DNA from: an uncultured Bacteroidales bacterium | GTDB taxonomy: Bacteria > Bacteroidota > Bacteroidia > Bacteroidales > UBA932 | DNA: 47,291 nucleotides | Reading direction: 5' to 3' | Assembly: GCA_900320795.1 (NCBI GenBank) | Contig: ONTQ01000013.1 | Location: 1 to 47,291 of the forward strand | In this document: positions 23,310 to 32,185 of the stretch, piece after piece | Position numbering within the stretch: the first letter of the stretch is position 1 | How the letters are laid out: every line of letters begins with the position of its first letter | Notes under the pieces: generated by a model | The model's database searches: none | Told to the model about the DNA's origin: nothing | The model's input: only the letters and a program-made list of their open reading frames with translations | Position numbers and translations under genes: made by a program

Positions 23310-26300
23310 ATGGAAAAAGCAAAGAGATTGTTTGTGGAAAAGAGGGAAGCTTTCCGCGTGGGTGCTTCCAGCCTCCTGAGGGACTTCAATGAGAACCTCT
23401 CCCTGTCCCTGCGCAGCCTCCGGCTGGTCGTGGTCTATGACCTGTTCGGTTTCTCCGACACTTTGTTGGAGAAGTGCCGTTACAGCGTTTTTGGTGAAAT
23501 CGCCACCGACCGGGTCGGTGAAGCGTTTCCCGGCGGGAGCAAGTACCTGGCTGTAGAATTCCTGCCCGGACAGTTCGACCAGCGGGCCTCATCGGCCCTG
23601 GACTGCGTGCACCTGATCGATCCGGATGCGAAGGTGGAAATCAAAAGCGCCCGCCTGCTCATTTTCGACGACGACGTCCCGGAGCGGGACCTGGAGCGGA
23701 TCGCCGCCTACTACATCAATCCCGTTGAGTGCCGCCGCAAGGACATGAACGTGCTCTCCCTGGCGGAGAAGGCCGATGTGAAGCCCCTGGAGGACCTGAG
23801 CGGCTTTACGGCCATGAAGGAAGAGGATTTCTCCGCCTTCTGCCGGGCCCATGGGCTGGCCATGAACGAAGACGACCTCCGGGAAGTGGTGAACTACTTC
23901 CGGAAGGAAGGCCGGGACCCGTCCGAGACCGAACTCCGCATCCTGGACACCTATTGGAGCGACCACTGCCGCCATACCACCTTTACTTCCACCCTGGAAG
24001 AGGTCCGCGTGGATGACTCTTTCATCCGGCCGGACGTGGAGGCATCGCTGTCGCTTCTGGCGCAGATGCGCTCGTCGCTGGGCCGCGAGTCCAAACCGCT
24101 CTGCCTGATGGAACTGGCGACCATCGGCGCCCGATATCTGAAATCTAAAGGTCTGCTGGAAGACCTGGAACAGAGCGAAGAGAACAATGCCTGCAGCATT
24201 TTCGTTACTGTCAACGTGGACGGGAAGGACGAAGAATGGCTTCTTCAGTTCAAGAACGAGACCCACAACCATCCGACGGAGATTGAACCTTTCGGCGGAG
24301 CGGCCACCTGCCTGGGCGGCGCCATCCGGGACCCCCTGTCGGGCCGGGCCTACGTGTACCAGGCCATGCGGGTGACCGGAGCCGGAGACATCACCGCCCG
24401 GGTGGCCGATACCATCCCCGGTAAACTGCCCCAGCGGATGATTTCCCACAAGGCGGCCGAGGGCTATTCCAGTTACGGAAACCAGATTGGCCTGGCCACC
24501 ACGCATGTGCGCGAGATTTATTCAAAGGGTTATACGGCCAAACGCATGGAGATAGGAGCCGTGGTGGGAGCCGTGAAGGCTTCGGCCGTGCGGCGCGAAT
24601 CTCCTGCGAAGGGTGACGTGATTCTCCTGCTGGGCGGCCGCACGGGCCGGGACGGCATCGGGGGAGCCACGGGGTCGTCCAAGCAGCATACCGAGGCTTC
24701 CCTGGAGACCTGCGGAAGCGAGGTCCAGAAGGGGAATGCGCCCCAGGAACGTCAGCTTCAGCGCTTGTTCCGCCGGAGGGAAGTGACCCGCCTCATCAAG
24801 AAGTCCAATGACTTCGGCGCCGGCGGGGTGAGCGTGGCCATCGGCGAACTGGCACCCGGACTGGACATTTACCTGGACCGGGTTCCGGTGAAATATGCCG
24901 GCCTCAATGCCACCGAACTGGCCATCAGCGAATCCCAGGAGCGGATGGCTGTCGTCGTGGAAGCGGCTTCCATGGACCGTTTCCGGGAGCTTTGCGCCCT
25001 GGACAATATCGAATTGACGCACGTGGCCGATGTAACGGACACAGGCCGCATGCGCATGTTCTTCCACGGGGAGAAGGTGTGCGACCTCTCCCGCGAATTC
25101 ATCGACAGCGCCGGCGCCGCCCATTATGCCCGGGCCGCCGTGGCTGCCGTGGAGGAAAAGAATCCTTTCGTTCAGTCGCCGGAAGGCGCTACCCTGGAAG
25201 AGAGAATGGCCTCGGTGATGGCCTCGCCCAACGTGGCCTCCCAGAAGGGCCTCATCGAAATGTTCGACTCCACCATCGGCCGATCCACTGTGCTGATGCC
25301 CTATGGCGGAAAACGCCAGGCCACCGAGACGCAGGTATCCGTGCAGAAACTGCCGGTGGACGGTTATACCGACACCGCCAGCGTGATGGCTTTCGGCTAC
25401 AACCCCGACCTGGCCCTCTGGAGCCCGTATCACAGTGCGGCCTATGCCGTGGTTGAGGCTTGTACCAAAGTGGCCTGCACCGGAGCCGACTGGTCCCGGA
25501 TGCGCTTTTCCTATCAGGAGTATTTCGAGCGCATGACCTCCGATCCCTACACCTGGGGTAAACCGCTGGCCGCGCTGCTGGGCGCCCTCAAGATGCAGGA
25601 CGCACTGGGACTGCCTTCCATCGGTGGAAAAGACTCCATGAGCGGCACCTTCGAGCACATCCATGTGCCACCCACTCTGGTGGCTTTCGGCATTACGACG
25701 GTGGATGCGCGGAAGGTGATTTCGCCGGAGTTCAAGAAGGCGGGAAACGGCATTTATCTTCTGGAACATACCCCGCTGGCCGATTATATGCCCGATACGC
25801 AGCAGCTCAAGGCCAACTGGGACGGGCTGCGCAGGGAAATTGAAGCCGGGAACGTGGTATCGGCCTGGTCTTTGAGTTATGGAGGCGTGGCCGAGGCCCT
25901 GGTGAAGATGGCCATGGGCAACGGTCTGGGCGTGGACGTGAACCTGCCGGAAGAGGAACTGTTCCGGCTGGGATACGGCTCCGTCGTGTTCGAGGCGGCC
26001 GTTCCGGTGGAGGGCGCCCGTTTGCTGGGTCATGTGACGGAGGAAGGTATCCGAATCAACGGTACGCCGATGTCCCTGCCTGCGTTGGAGCAGGCCTATG
26101 AGAAACGCTATTTCAGCATCTACCCTCCGCGGGTGAAACCATCTTTCAACCAGCCCGCCCCCGAGGTGGCCTCTCTTCCTTTCGACACATCCAATCTGGT
26201 GTATCCGGGAGCCCCGGTACAGACTCCCGTGGTGTGCCTGCCTGTTTTCCCGGGAACCAACTGCGACTATGATACGGCCAAAGCATTCCGAAAGGCCGGC

Positions 26301-26993
26301 GCCGAGGTGCGTCCGTTCATTTTCCGGAACCTGGACGGGGCCGATGTGCTCCGGTCCATTGACGAACTTGCCGTCCGTATCGACGAATGCCAGATTCTGG
26401 CCTTCTGCGGCGGCTTCTCTTCCGGCGACGAACCCGACGGCAGCGGCAAATTCATCGCCAGCGTCATCTGCAATGCCAGAGTGAGCGAGGCGATCGGCCG
26501 TCTGCAGGATAGGGGCGGACTCATCCTGGGCATCTGCAATGGCTTCCAGGCCCTTGTCAAGAGCGGCCTGCTCCCGTATGGAAAGGCCGGTCAGGTCACG
26601 GTCAATTCCCCGACGCTGGCCCGGAATGACATCGACCGCCATATCTCGCTCATCGCCCGCACCCAGGTCGCTTCCGTCCGTTCTCCCTGGCTTTCCGGAA
26701 TGAAGGAAGGGGAGATACACCACATCGCTTTCAGTCATGGTGAAGGCAAGTTCGTGGTGAATGAGGCCCTTGCGGCCGAACTGTTTGCCCATGGCCAGGT
26801 GGCTTTCCGCTATCTGGATAATCCCAACGGTTCCTACTACGATATCGAAGGAATCCTGAGTCCCGACGGCCATATCCTGGGCAAGATGGGACACACCGAG
26901 CGTTACGAAGAAAATCTTTACAAAAACATCGGGGGCAACTGCCGTCAGCCCCTGTTTGAGAATGCTGTCCATTATTTCAGAAAAGACCGATGA
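23310..26993 (+). CDS. purL: phosphoribosylformylglycinamidine synthase, single-chain large form
   Basis: A 1227-residue fused enzyme that makes FGAM from FGAR, glutamine and ATP. It contains the N-terminal PurS-like part, the linker with 'DTYWSDHCRHTTF', the synthetase half with 'KNETHNHPTEIEPFGGAA', a second AIRS-like half ('SIGGKDSMSGTF'), and a C-terminal glutaminase from about residue 970. The glutaminase triad is complete: Cys1076 in 'GICNGFQ', His1143 and Glu1145 in 'HGEGKF'. The glutamine-dependent step is therefore intact here, in contrast to PurF four kilobases downstream. Length is slightly below the E. coli enzyme. It overlaps the next gene by four bases (ATGA). Confidence 0.96.
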   Translation: MEKAKRLFVEKREAFRVGASSLLRDFNENLSLSLRSLRLVVVYDLFGFSDTLLEKCRYSVFGEIATDRVGEAFPGGSKYLAVEFLPGQFDQRASSALDCVHLIDPDAKVEIKSARLLIFDDDVPERDLERIAAYYINPVECRRKDMNVLSLAEKADVKPLEDLSGFTAMKEEDFSAFCRAHGLAMNEDDLREVVNYFRKEGRDPSETELRILDTYWSDHCRHTTFTSTLEEVRVDDSFIRPDVEASLSLLAQMRSSLGRESKPLCLMELATIGARYLKSKGLLEDLEQSEENNACSIFVTVNVDGKDEEWLLQFKNETHNHPTEIEPFGGAATCLGGAIRDPLSGRAYVYQAMRVTGAGDITARVADTIPGKLPQRMISHKAAEGYSSYGNQIGLATTHVREIYSKGYTAKRMEIGAVVGAVKASAVRRESPAKGDVILLLGGRTGRDGIGGATGSSKQHTEASLETCGSEVQKGNAPQERQLQRLFRRREVTRLIKKSNDFGAGGVSVAIGELAPGLDIYLDRVPVKYAGLNATELAISESQERMAVVVEAASMDRFRELCALDNIELTHVADVTDTGRMRMFFHGEKVCDLSREFIDSAGAAHYARAAVAAVEEKNPFVQSPEGATLEERMASVMASPNVASQKGLIEMFDSTIGRSTVLMPYGGKRQATETQVSVQKLPVDGYTDTASVMAFGYNPDLALWSPYHSAAYAVVEACTKVACTGADWSRMRFSYQEYFERMTSDPYTWGKPLAALLGALKMQDALGLPSIGGKDSMSGTFEHIHVPPTLVAFGITTVDARKVISPEFKKAGNGIYLLEHTPLADYMPDTQQLKANWDGLRREIEAGNVVSAWSLSYGGVAEALVKMAMGNGLGVDVNLPEEELFRLGYGSVVFEAAVPVEGARLLGHVTEEGIRINGTPMSLPALEQAYEKRYFSIYPPRVKPSFNQPAPEVASLPFDTSNLVYPGAPVQTPVVCLPVFPGTNCDYDTAKAFRKAGAEVRPFIFRNLDGADVLRSIDELAVRIDECQILAFCGGFSSGDEPDGSGKFIASVICNARVSEAIGRLQDRGGLILGICNGFQALVKSGLLPYGKAGQVTVNSPTLARNDIDRHISLIARTQVASVRSPWLSGMKEGEIHHIAFSHGEGKFVVNEALAAELFAHGQVAFRYLDNPNGSYYDIEGILSPDGHILGKMGHTERYEENLYKNIGGNCRQPLFENAVHYFRKDR

Positions 26994-27706
26994 AGAACGA
27001 ACTTATCTTTGAAGGAAACGAAAAACGCATCTATGCGACGGACAATCCCCATCAGGTGGTTTTCCATTATAATGACGTGATTGTGGCTTTCAACAGCGTC
27101 AAGCGGGCGCGTCTGCGCGGCAAAGGAATCCTGACCAACAAAATATCGGCCATCCTGCTGGGCTATCTGAACGGCTGCGGCATCCCGACTCACTTTATCG
27201 AGCGGCTGGACGACCGTGAACAGCTCTGCCGGAAAATCCATATTATCCCCCTGGAAGTCGTCGTACACAACCGGATGGCCGGAACGCTGGCCGCCAAGTT
27301 GGGCGTGGAAGACGGTTTCAAGCCCGGCAATACCATTACCGATCTGTGCTACAACAACGACGAACTGGGCGATCCGCTGGTGAACAGCGACCAGTCCGTG
27401 GCGCTGGGGCTGGTGACATATGAGGAATTGGAACTGATGTTTTCCATGGCCAAGAAGGCGGGCCCTCTCCTGACCGCTCTTTTCCACAGGGCGGGGATTG
27501 AACTGGTGGACGTGAAATTCGAGTTCGGCCGTGCTTCCGACACCGGCGAAATCATCATCTCCGATGAAATCAGCCCAGATACCTGCCGCCTGTGGGACGA
27601 AAAAACGGGCGAGCGCATGGACAGGGACCGTTTTCGCCTGGATCTGGGGGACGTGATTCCCGCCTATGCCGATGTTCTTGACAGACTTGAAAAATTGGAG
27701 TTATAA
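26990..27706 (+). CDS. second SAICAR synthase-like protein, short form, divergent
   Basis: A 238-residue PurC-family protein of the short bacterial type. The overall fold is clear: 'KFEFG' at 176-180, 'DEISPDTCRLWD' at 192-203 and 'NNDELGDPLVNSD' at 122-134. Several substrate-binding motifs differ from the short-form consensus I know. The GKAK-type ATP motif is GNEK (9-12); the K-D-x-A-T-A-F-N-G segment reads NDVIVAFNS; the VVxRN motif has His93 in place of the Arg that binds the CAIR phosphate; and the G-S-L-x-K-R motif is GTLAAK (98-103). A canonical long PurC is encoded at 21674. This copy may be redundant, altered in substrate, or decayed. Translation is coupled to purL (ATGA) and purF starts right after its stop. 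Confidence 0.82.
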   Translation: MKNELIFEGNEKRIYATDNPHQVVFHYNDVIVAFNSVKRARLRGKGILTNKISAILLGYLNGCGIPTHFIERLDDREQLCRKIHIIPLEVVVHNRMAGTLAAKLGVEDGFKPGNTITDLCYNNDELGDPLVNSDQSVALGLVTYEELELMFSMAKKAGPLLTALFHRAGIELVDVKFEFGRASDTGEIIISDEISPDTCRLWDEKTGERMDRDRFRLDLGDVIPAYADVLDRLEKLEL

Positions 27707-29065
27707 ATGGGAGTTCTAGCAGTATATGGCGTTCAGGACGCCGCCTCACGGGTCTATTATGGCCTGCACAATCTTCAGCACCGTGGACAGGAAGGAGGCG
27801 GCATCGCCACCTTTGACGAGGAAGGAAACTATCACCGTTACCGCGGCCTTGGCCTTCTGAGTGAAATCTTCACCAATGGTGAGATGGCCGATTTGCCGGG
27901 CTGCATCTGTATGGGCAGCGTGAAGTATGCCAATGCCTCCAAAGGGGGGCTGGACAATGTGGAGCCGCTGTTCTTCCATCATCGCAGCGGCGATTTCGCG
28001 ATGGCGGCCGACGGCAATGTGGTCAATGCCCCCCAGGTAGCCGACTATCTGGAAAAGCGCGGAACCATTTTTCAGACCGGCACTCATAGCGAACTGCTGG
28101 CCCATCTGATCAAGAAAACGGCCAGTGAGGACCGCATCGTGAATATCGTAAAGGCCCTTAACATGATGGAAGGCGGTTTCGCCTTCGTGATCATGACGCC
28201 CAAGCGAATCTATGCCTGCCGGGACAAGCATGGGATTAAACCCCTGTGTATCGGCACGCTGGATGGAGGGTATGTGGTGAGCAGCGAGTCCTGCGCCTTC
28301 GAGATCATGGGGGCCAAATTCCTCCGGGACGTGAAGCCCGGCGAGATTGTGACTATGGACCACCACGGGCTCCGGAGTACGTTGTATTCGCGCTTCTCCC
28401 GGCACCAGATGTGCGCCATGGAGTTCATTTACTTCGCCCGCCCGGACAGCGATATCGATGGCTGCAACGTACATGCCTACCGGAAGGAATCCGGCCGCCG
28501 GCTCGCCCGGGAGTGTCCTGCTGAGGCCGATATCGTAGTGGGTGTTCCGGAATCCAGCCTCAGTGCCGCCCAGGGCTACGCCGAAGAGAGCGGCATCCCT
28601 TATGAGATGGGCCTGGTGAAGCACAAATACGTGGGGCGCACCTTCATCCAGCCTGTCCAGTCCATGCGCGAATTGGGCGTGAAGATGAAACTTTCTCCCG
28701 TCCGCAGCATCGTGACCGGCAAACGGATTGTCCTGGTGGATGACTCCATCGTCCGCGGAACCACTTCCCTCAAAATCGTGAGGATGCTGCGCGATGCGGG
28801 CGCCAGGGAGGTGCATGTCCGTATCGCCAGCCCCATGATGCGTTTTACCTGCCACTATGGCGTGGACACCTCTACGCCCGATCAGCTCCTGTGTTCCCAC
28901 CGGACGCTGGAACAGGCGCGTGAGGCGATTGGCGCCGACTCCTTGGGTTACCTGAGTCCGGAGTCTACGCGGGATTCCTGCTTCGGCTGTGCCAATCCCT
29001 GCCAGGCCTGCTTCACGGGTGAATATCCCACGATGTTGTATGAAGATATTACTACCGAAGACTGA
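27707..29065 (+). CDS. purF: amidophosphoribosyltransferase homologue with degenerate glutaminase site
   Basis: A 452-residue PurF-family protein. The PRTase half is intact: 'VLVDDSIVRGTTS' (342-354, PRPP loop) and 'YVGRTFIQP' (308-316). The Fe-S type cysteines are kept at 236, 382, 432 and 435. The N-terminal Ntn glutaminase domain keeps its shape ('NLQHRGQEGGG') but not its active site. The protein starts MGVLAVYG where active PurF begins with Cys after Met or a propeptide. The Arg73 position is Lys (GSVKYAN), the HNGN motif is ADGN (Asp102), and the Asp of the SDTE motif is His127. A stop codon lies directly before the ATG, so no earlier start can supply the Cys. It may use ammonia directly or have another role. 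It abuts the second purC gene and is followed one base later by purM. Confidence 0.88.
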   Translation: MGVLAVYGVQDAASRVYYGLHNLQHRGQEGGGIATFDEEGNYHRYRGLGLLSEIFTNGEMADLPGCICMGSVKYANASKGGLDNVEPLFFHHRSGDFAMAADGNVVNAPQVADYLEKRGTIFQTGTHSELLAHLIKKTASEDRIVNIVKALNMMEGGFAFVIMTPKRIYACRDKHGIKPLCIGTLDGGYVVSSESCAFEIMGAKFLRDVKPGEIVTMDHHGLRSTLYSRFSRHQMCAMEFIYFARPDSDIDGCNVHAYRKESGRRLARECPAEADIVVGVPESSLSAAQGYAEESGIPYEMGLVKHKYVGRTFIQPVQSMRELGVKMKLSPVRSIVTGKRIVLVDDSIVRGTTSLKIVRMLRDAGAREVHVRIASPMMRFTCHYGVDTSTPDQLLCSHRTLEQAREAIGADSLGYLSPESTRDSCFGCANPCQACFTGEYPTMLYEDITTED

Positions 29066-29066
29066 T

Positions 29067-30098
29067 ATGGCAAAATCTTACGAACAGTCCGGCGTGAACC
29101 TGGAAGCCGGATACGAGGTGGTTCGCCGCATCAAGCAGCATGTGGCCTCTACCGCCCGCACGGGATCGATGGGCAACATCGGTTCTTTTGGCGGCATGTT
29201 TGACCTTTCCGTGCTGGGTATCCGGGAACCTGTCCTGGTATCCGGAACCGACGGGGTGGGCACCAAGCTGAAAATCGCTTTCGCCATGGACCGGCATGAC
29301 ACCATCGGCATCGATGCCGTGGCCATGTGCGTGAATGATGTGCTCGCACAAGGGGCCGAGCCTCTCTTTTTCCTGGACTATGTAGCCCTGGGACACAATG
29401 TCCCCGCCAAAGTGGAAGCTATCGTGGCCGGTGTGGCCGAAGGCTGCCGCCAGGCCGGATGCGCCCTCGTGGGAGGGGAGACGGCCGAGATGCCCGGCAT
29501 GTATGCGGACGGAGAGTATGACATCGCCGGTTATACGACCGGCGTGGTGGAGAAATCCAAGTTGATTGACGGCTCCAAGGTGAAGGTGGGTGATGTCCTG
29601 GTGGGCGTGGCTTCCACCGGTGTGCATTCCAACGGGTTCTCGCTGGTGCGGAAGATCGTGGCCGATGCTGGCCTGAGTTATATGGACGAGATTCCCGAAT
29701 TCGGAGGCCGGAAGCTGGGCGATGTGCTGCTGACGCCTACCCGGATTTATGTGAAACAGATGCTGGACGTAATCCGTCAGTGCGATGTACACGGTATTTG
29801 CCACATCACCGGCGGTGGCTTTGACGAGAACATCCCGCGCGTGCTGCACGACGGGCAGGGCCTGGAGATCCAGGAAGGTACCTGGGAAATCCTGCCGGTG
29901 TTCCGGATGCTGGAGAGATGGGGCGGAGTCCCGCACCGGGAGATGTTCAATATCTTCAATATGGGTATCGGCATGATTGCCGTCATGGATGCCGCAGAAG
30001 CGCCCAAAGCCATTTCCATCCTGGAGAACCACGGTGAGAAGGCCGGCATTATCGGCCTGGTCACGGATGTTCCGGGAGTTAACATCGTCATGCAATGA
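29067..30098 (+). CDS. purM: phosphoribosylformylglycinamidine cyclo-ligase (AIR synthetase)
   Basis: A 343-residue enzyme closing the imidazole ring of AIR from FGAM. Visible are 'SGVNLEAGYEVVRRIKQHV' at the start, 'GSFGGMFDL', 'SGTDGVGTKLKIAF' (ATP/FGAM loop), 'GAEPLFFLDYVALG', 'VGGETAEMPGMY' and 'HITGGGFDENIPRVL'. The start at 29067 gives the family N-terminus ('MAKSYEQSGV'); upstream in-frame codons overlap the end of purF. Only one base separates it from the purF stop, and it overlaps purN by four bases (ATGA). No unusual residues were noticed. Confidence 0.96.
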   Translation: MAKSYEQSGVNLEAGYEVVRRIKQHVASTARTGSMGNIGSFGGMFDLSVLGIREPVLVSGTDGVGTKLKIAFAMDRHDTIGIDAVAMCVNDVLAQGAEPLFFLDYVALGHNVPAKVEAIVAGVAEGCRQAGCALVGGETAEMPGMYADGEYDIAGYTTGVVEKSKLIDGSKVKVGDVLVGVASTGVHSNGFSLVRKIVADAGLSYMDEIPEFGGRKLGDVLLTPTRIYVKQMLDVIRQCDVHGICHITGGGFDENIPRVLHDGQGLEIQEGTWEILPVFRMLERWGGVPHREMFNIFNMGIGMIAVMDAAEAPKAISILENHGEKAGIIGLVTDVPGVNIVMQ

Positions 30099-30664
30099 AA
30101 AAACGGATAGCGGTATTTGCCAGTGGGACCGGCACCAATTTCGTGGCCATCGCCAAAGCCTGCGCCGATGGGCGGATTCCTGCTGAGGTGGCCCTGATGG
30201 TGTGTGACAAGCCCGGTGCGGCGGTCATCGACCGGGCCCGTGAGTTCGGGGTGGCGTGTTTTGTGTTTGCCCCGAAGAGTTATGCTTCCAAGGCCGATTA
30301 TGAAGCGGAGATTGTCAAGTTGCTCGATGACAGAAAGATAGACCTGGTGTGCCTGGCGGGCTATATGCGCATTGTCGGGGAAACCCTTCTCAAGGCCTAT
30401 GAGGGCAAGATTATCAACATCCACCCGTCGCTCCTCCCTTCCTTCAAGGGAGCCCATGCCGTGGAAGACGCGGTGGCCTATGGCGTCAAGGTCTATGGTA
30501 TAACCATCCACTGGGTAAATGCCGATTTGGACGGCGGCCGGATTATAGCCCAGCGCGCCTTCCCTTACGAAGGGTCAGACCCGGCCGAAGTGCACCGCAT
30601 CGGCCAGAGAATTGAACATGAATTATATGTAGAAACGATCAATAAACTATTATGCGAGCTTTAG
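30095..30664 (+). CDS. purN: phosphoribosylglycinamide formyltransferase
   Basis: A 189-residue enzyme transferring a formyl group from 10-formyl-tetrahydrofolate to GAR. 'FASGTGTNFVAI' near residue 10 binds the phosphoribosyl group. 'LAGYMRIVG' and 'NIHPSLLPSFKGAHA' carry the catalytic Asn and His, and 'HWVNADLDGGRIIAQ' the catalytic Asp. Length is typical. The formyl donor can be made by the folD product at the end of the same operon. It overlaps purM by four bases and purH by 13 bases. Confidence 0.95.
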   Translation: MKKRIAVFASGTGTNFVAIAKACADGRIPAEVALMVCDKPGAAVIDRAREFGVACFVFAPKSYASKADYEAEIVKLLDDRKIDLVCLAGYMRIVGETLLKAYEGKIINIHPSLLPSFKGAHAVEDAVAYGVKVYGITIHWVNADLDGGRIIAQRAFPYEGSDPAEVHRIGQRIEHELYVETINKLLCEL

Positions 30665-32181
30665 TTAGTGTCAGTGACAAAAGCGGACTCGTAGAGTTCG
30701 TCCAGGGGCTTGTGGACCTGGGTTGGGAGATTATCGCTACGGGCGGTACCCAGAAACTGTTGGAATCCAAAGGCGTGAAAACCATCGGTATCAGCGAGGT
30801 GACCGGTTTCCCGGAGATTTGCGACGGCCGTGTGAAGACCCTGCATCCCAAAGTACACGGGGGCATCCTGGCCCGTCGGGACGTGCCCGCCCATATGGAG
30901 ACCCTGAAGGAGAACGGCATCCAGACCATCGAACTGGTTTGTGTGAACCTGTATCCATTCCGCCAGACCATTGCCAAAGAGGGAGTTACCCTCGAGGATG
31001 CCATTGAGAATATCGATATCGGCGGTCCTTCTATGGTGCGCAGCGCCGCCAAGAACTGGAAGGATGTTACCATCGTCTGTGATCCGGCCGATTACGGCAA
31101 GGTGCTGGATGAACTGAAGGCAAACGGAAAGACCTCGGACGAAACCCGTCTCAAGCTTTCCGCCAAGGCTTACACCCATACGGCTGAGTACGATGCCTGC
31201 ATCGCTACCTACATGCGAGCACAGGCTGGCCTGAACGAAAAACTATTCCTGGAATATGACCTCAAGCAGGGTCTTCGCTACGGCGAGAACCCGCACCAGA
31301 GCGCCAAGTTCTATGCCGCACCGGAACCGGCTTCCTTCTCCCTGGCCTTCGCTACCCAGATTCAGGGCAAGGAACTCTCCTACAACAATATCCAGGATGC
31401 CAATGCGGCCCTGAACGTACTGCGCGACTTCGAAGAGCCTTTCTGCGTGGCGCTCAAGCACATGAACCCCTGTGGCGCCGCCGTGGGGAAGACCGTCGAG
31501 GAGGCCTGGCAGGCGGCTTATGAAGCGGATAAGGTGAGTATCTACGGAGGGATCGTGGGCGTCAACCGCACCCTTACCGCCGAGGTGGCTGCCGGCATGA
31601 AGCCCATCTTCCTGGAGATTGTGATTGCCCCCGACTATACCCCCGAAGCCCTGGAGATTCTTTCCACCAAAAAGAACCTTCGCGTGATGAAGGTGGACAT
31701 GACCCGCAGCACCGCTCCCGTGCCCCAGTACATCAGTGTGAATGGCGGGATGCTCTCCCAGCAGCTGGATACGCAGGTGGAGAAGGTGACTCCTGAAATG
31801 TGCGTCACCAAGGTGAAGCCCACTGACGCCCAACTGGCCGATGCCAACTTCGGCTGGAAGATTGTGAAGCATGTGAAATCCAATGCCATCGCTGTGGTGC
31901 GGGATTGTCATACTATCGGCATCGGCGCCGGGCAGACCAACCGTGTGGGCTCGGCCGAAATTGCCCTGAACGAGGCGAAGAACGCGGGATTCACCGAAGG
32001 CCTTATCCTGGCTTCGGATGGTTTCCTGCCTTTTGACGATACCGTGGCCCTGGCGGCCCGGTATGGCGTGACCACCATCGTCCAGCCCGGCGGCAGTATC
32101 CGCGACGCCGAAGCCATCGCCAAGGCCGATGAACTGGGCATCTGCATGCTGTTCACCGGAGTTAGACATTTCAAACATTGA
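30652..32181 (+). CDS. purH: bifunctional AICAR transformylase / IMP cyclohydrolase
   Basis: A 509-residue enzyme catalysing the last two steps to IMP. The N-terminal MGS-like cyclohydrolase domain starts at once ('ALVSVSDKSGLVEF', 'IIATGGTQKLLESKG', 'GRVKTLHPKVHGGIL'). The C-terminal transformylase domain carries the catalytic Lys269-His270 pair in 'KHMNPCGAAVG' and ends 'ADELGICMLFTGVRHFKH', as usual. Length matches the family. The start overlaps the end of purN by 13 bases, and purD follows 4 bases after the stop. Confidence 0.97.
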   Translation: MRALVSVSDKSGLVEFVQGLVDLGWEIIATGGTQKLLESKGVKTIGISEVTGFPEICDGRVKTLHPKVHGGILARRDVPAHMETLKENGIQTIELVCVNLYPFRQTIAKEGVTLEDAIENIDIGGPSMVRSAAKNWKDVTIVCDPADYGKVLDELKANGKTSDETRLKLSAKAYTHTAEYDACIATYMRAQAGLNEKLFLEYDLKQGLRYGENPHQSAKFYAAPEPASFSLAFATQIQGKELSYNNIQDANAALNVLRDFEEPFCVALKHMNPCGAAVGKTVEEAWQAAYEADKVSIYGGIVGVNRTLTAEVAAGMKPIFLEIVIAPDYTPEALEILSTKKNLRVMKVDMTRSTAPVPQYISVNGGMLSQQLDTQVEKVTPEMCVTKVKPTDAQLADANFGWKIVKHVKSNAIAVVRDCHTIGIGAGQTNRVGSAEIALNEAKNAGFTEGLILASDGFLPFDDTVALAARYGVTTIVQPGGSIRDAEAIAKADELGICMLFTGVRHFKH

Positions 32182-32185
32182 GCAT

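Noticed and set aside
24522..26972. 816-residue open frame antisense to purL
   Set aside because: It mirrors the codon structure of purL, has His/Gly-rich low-complexity sequence typical of antisense frames in GC-rich genes, and matches no family I recognise.
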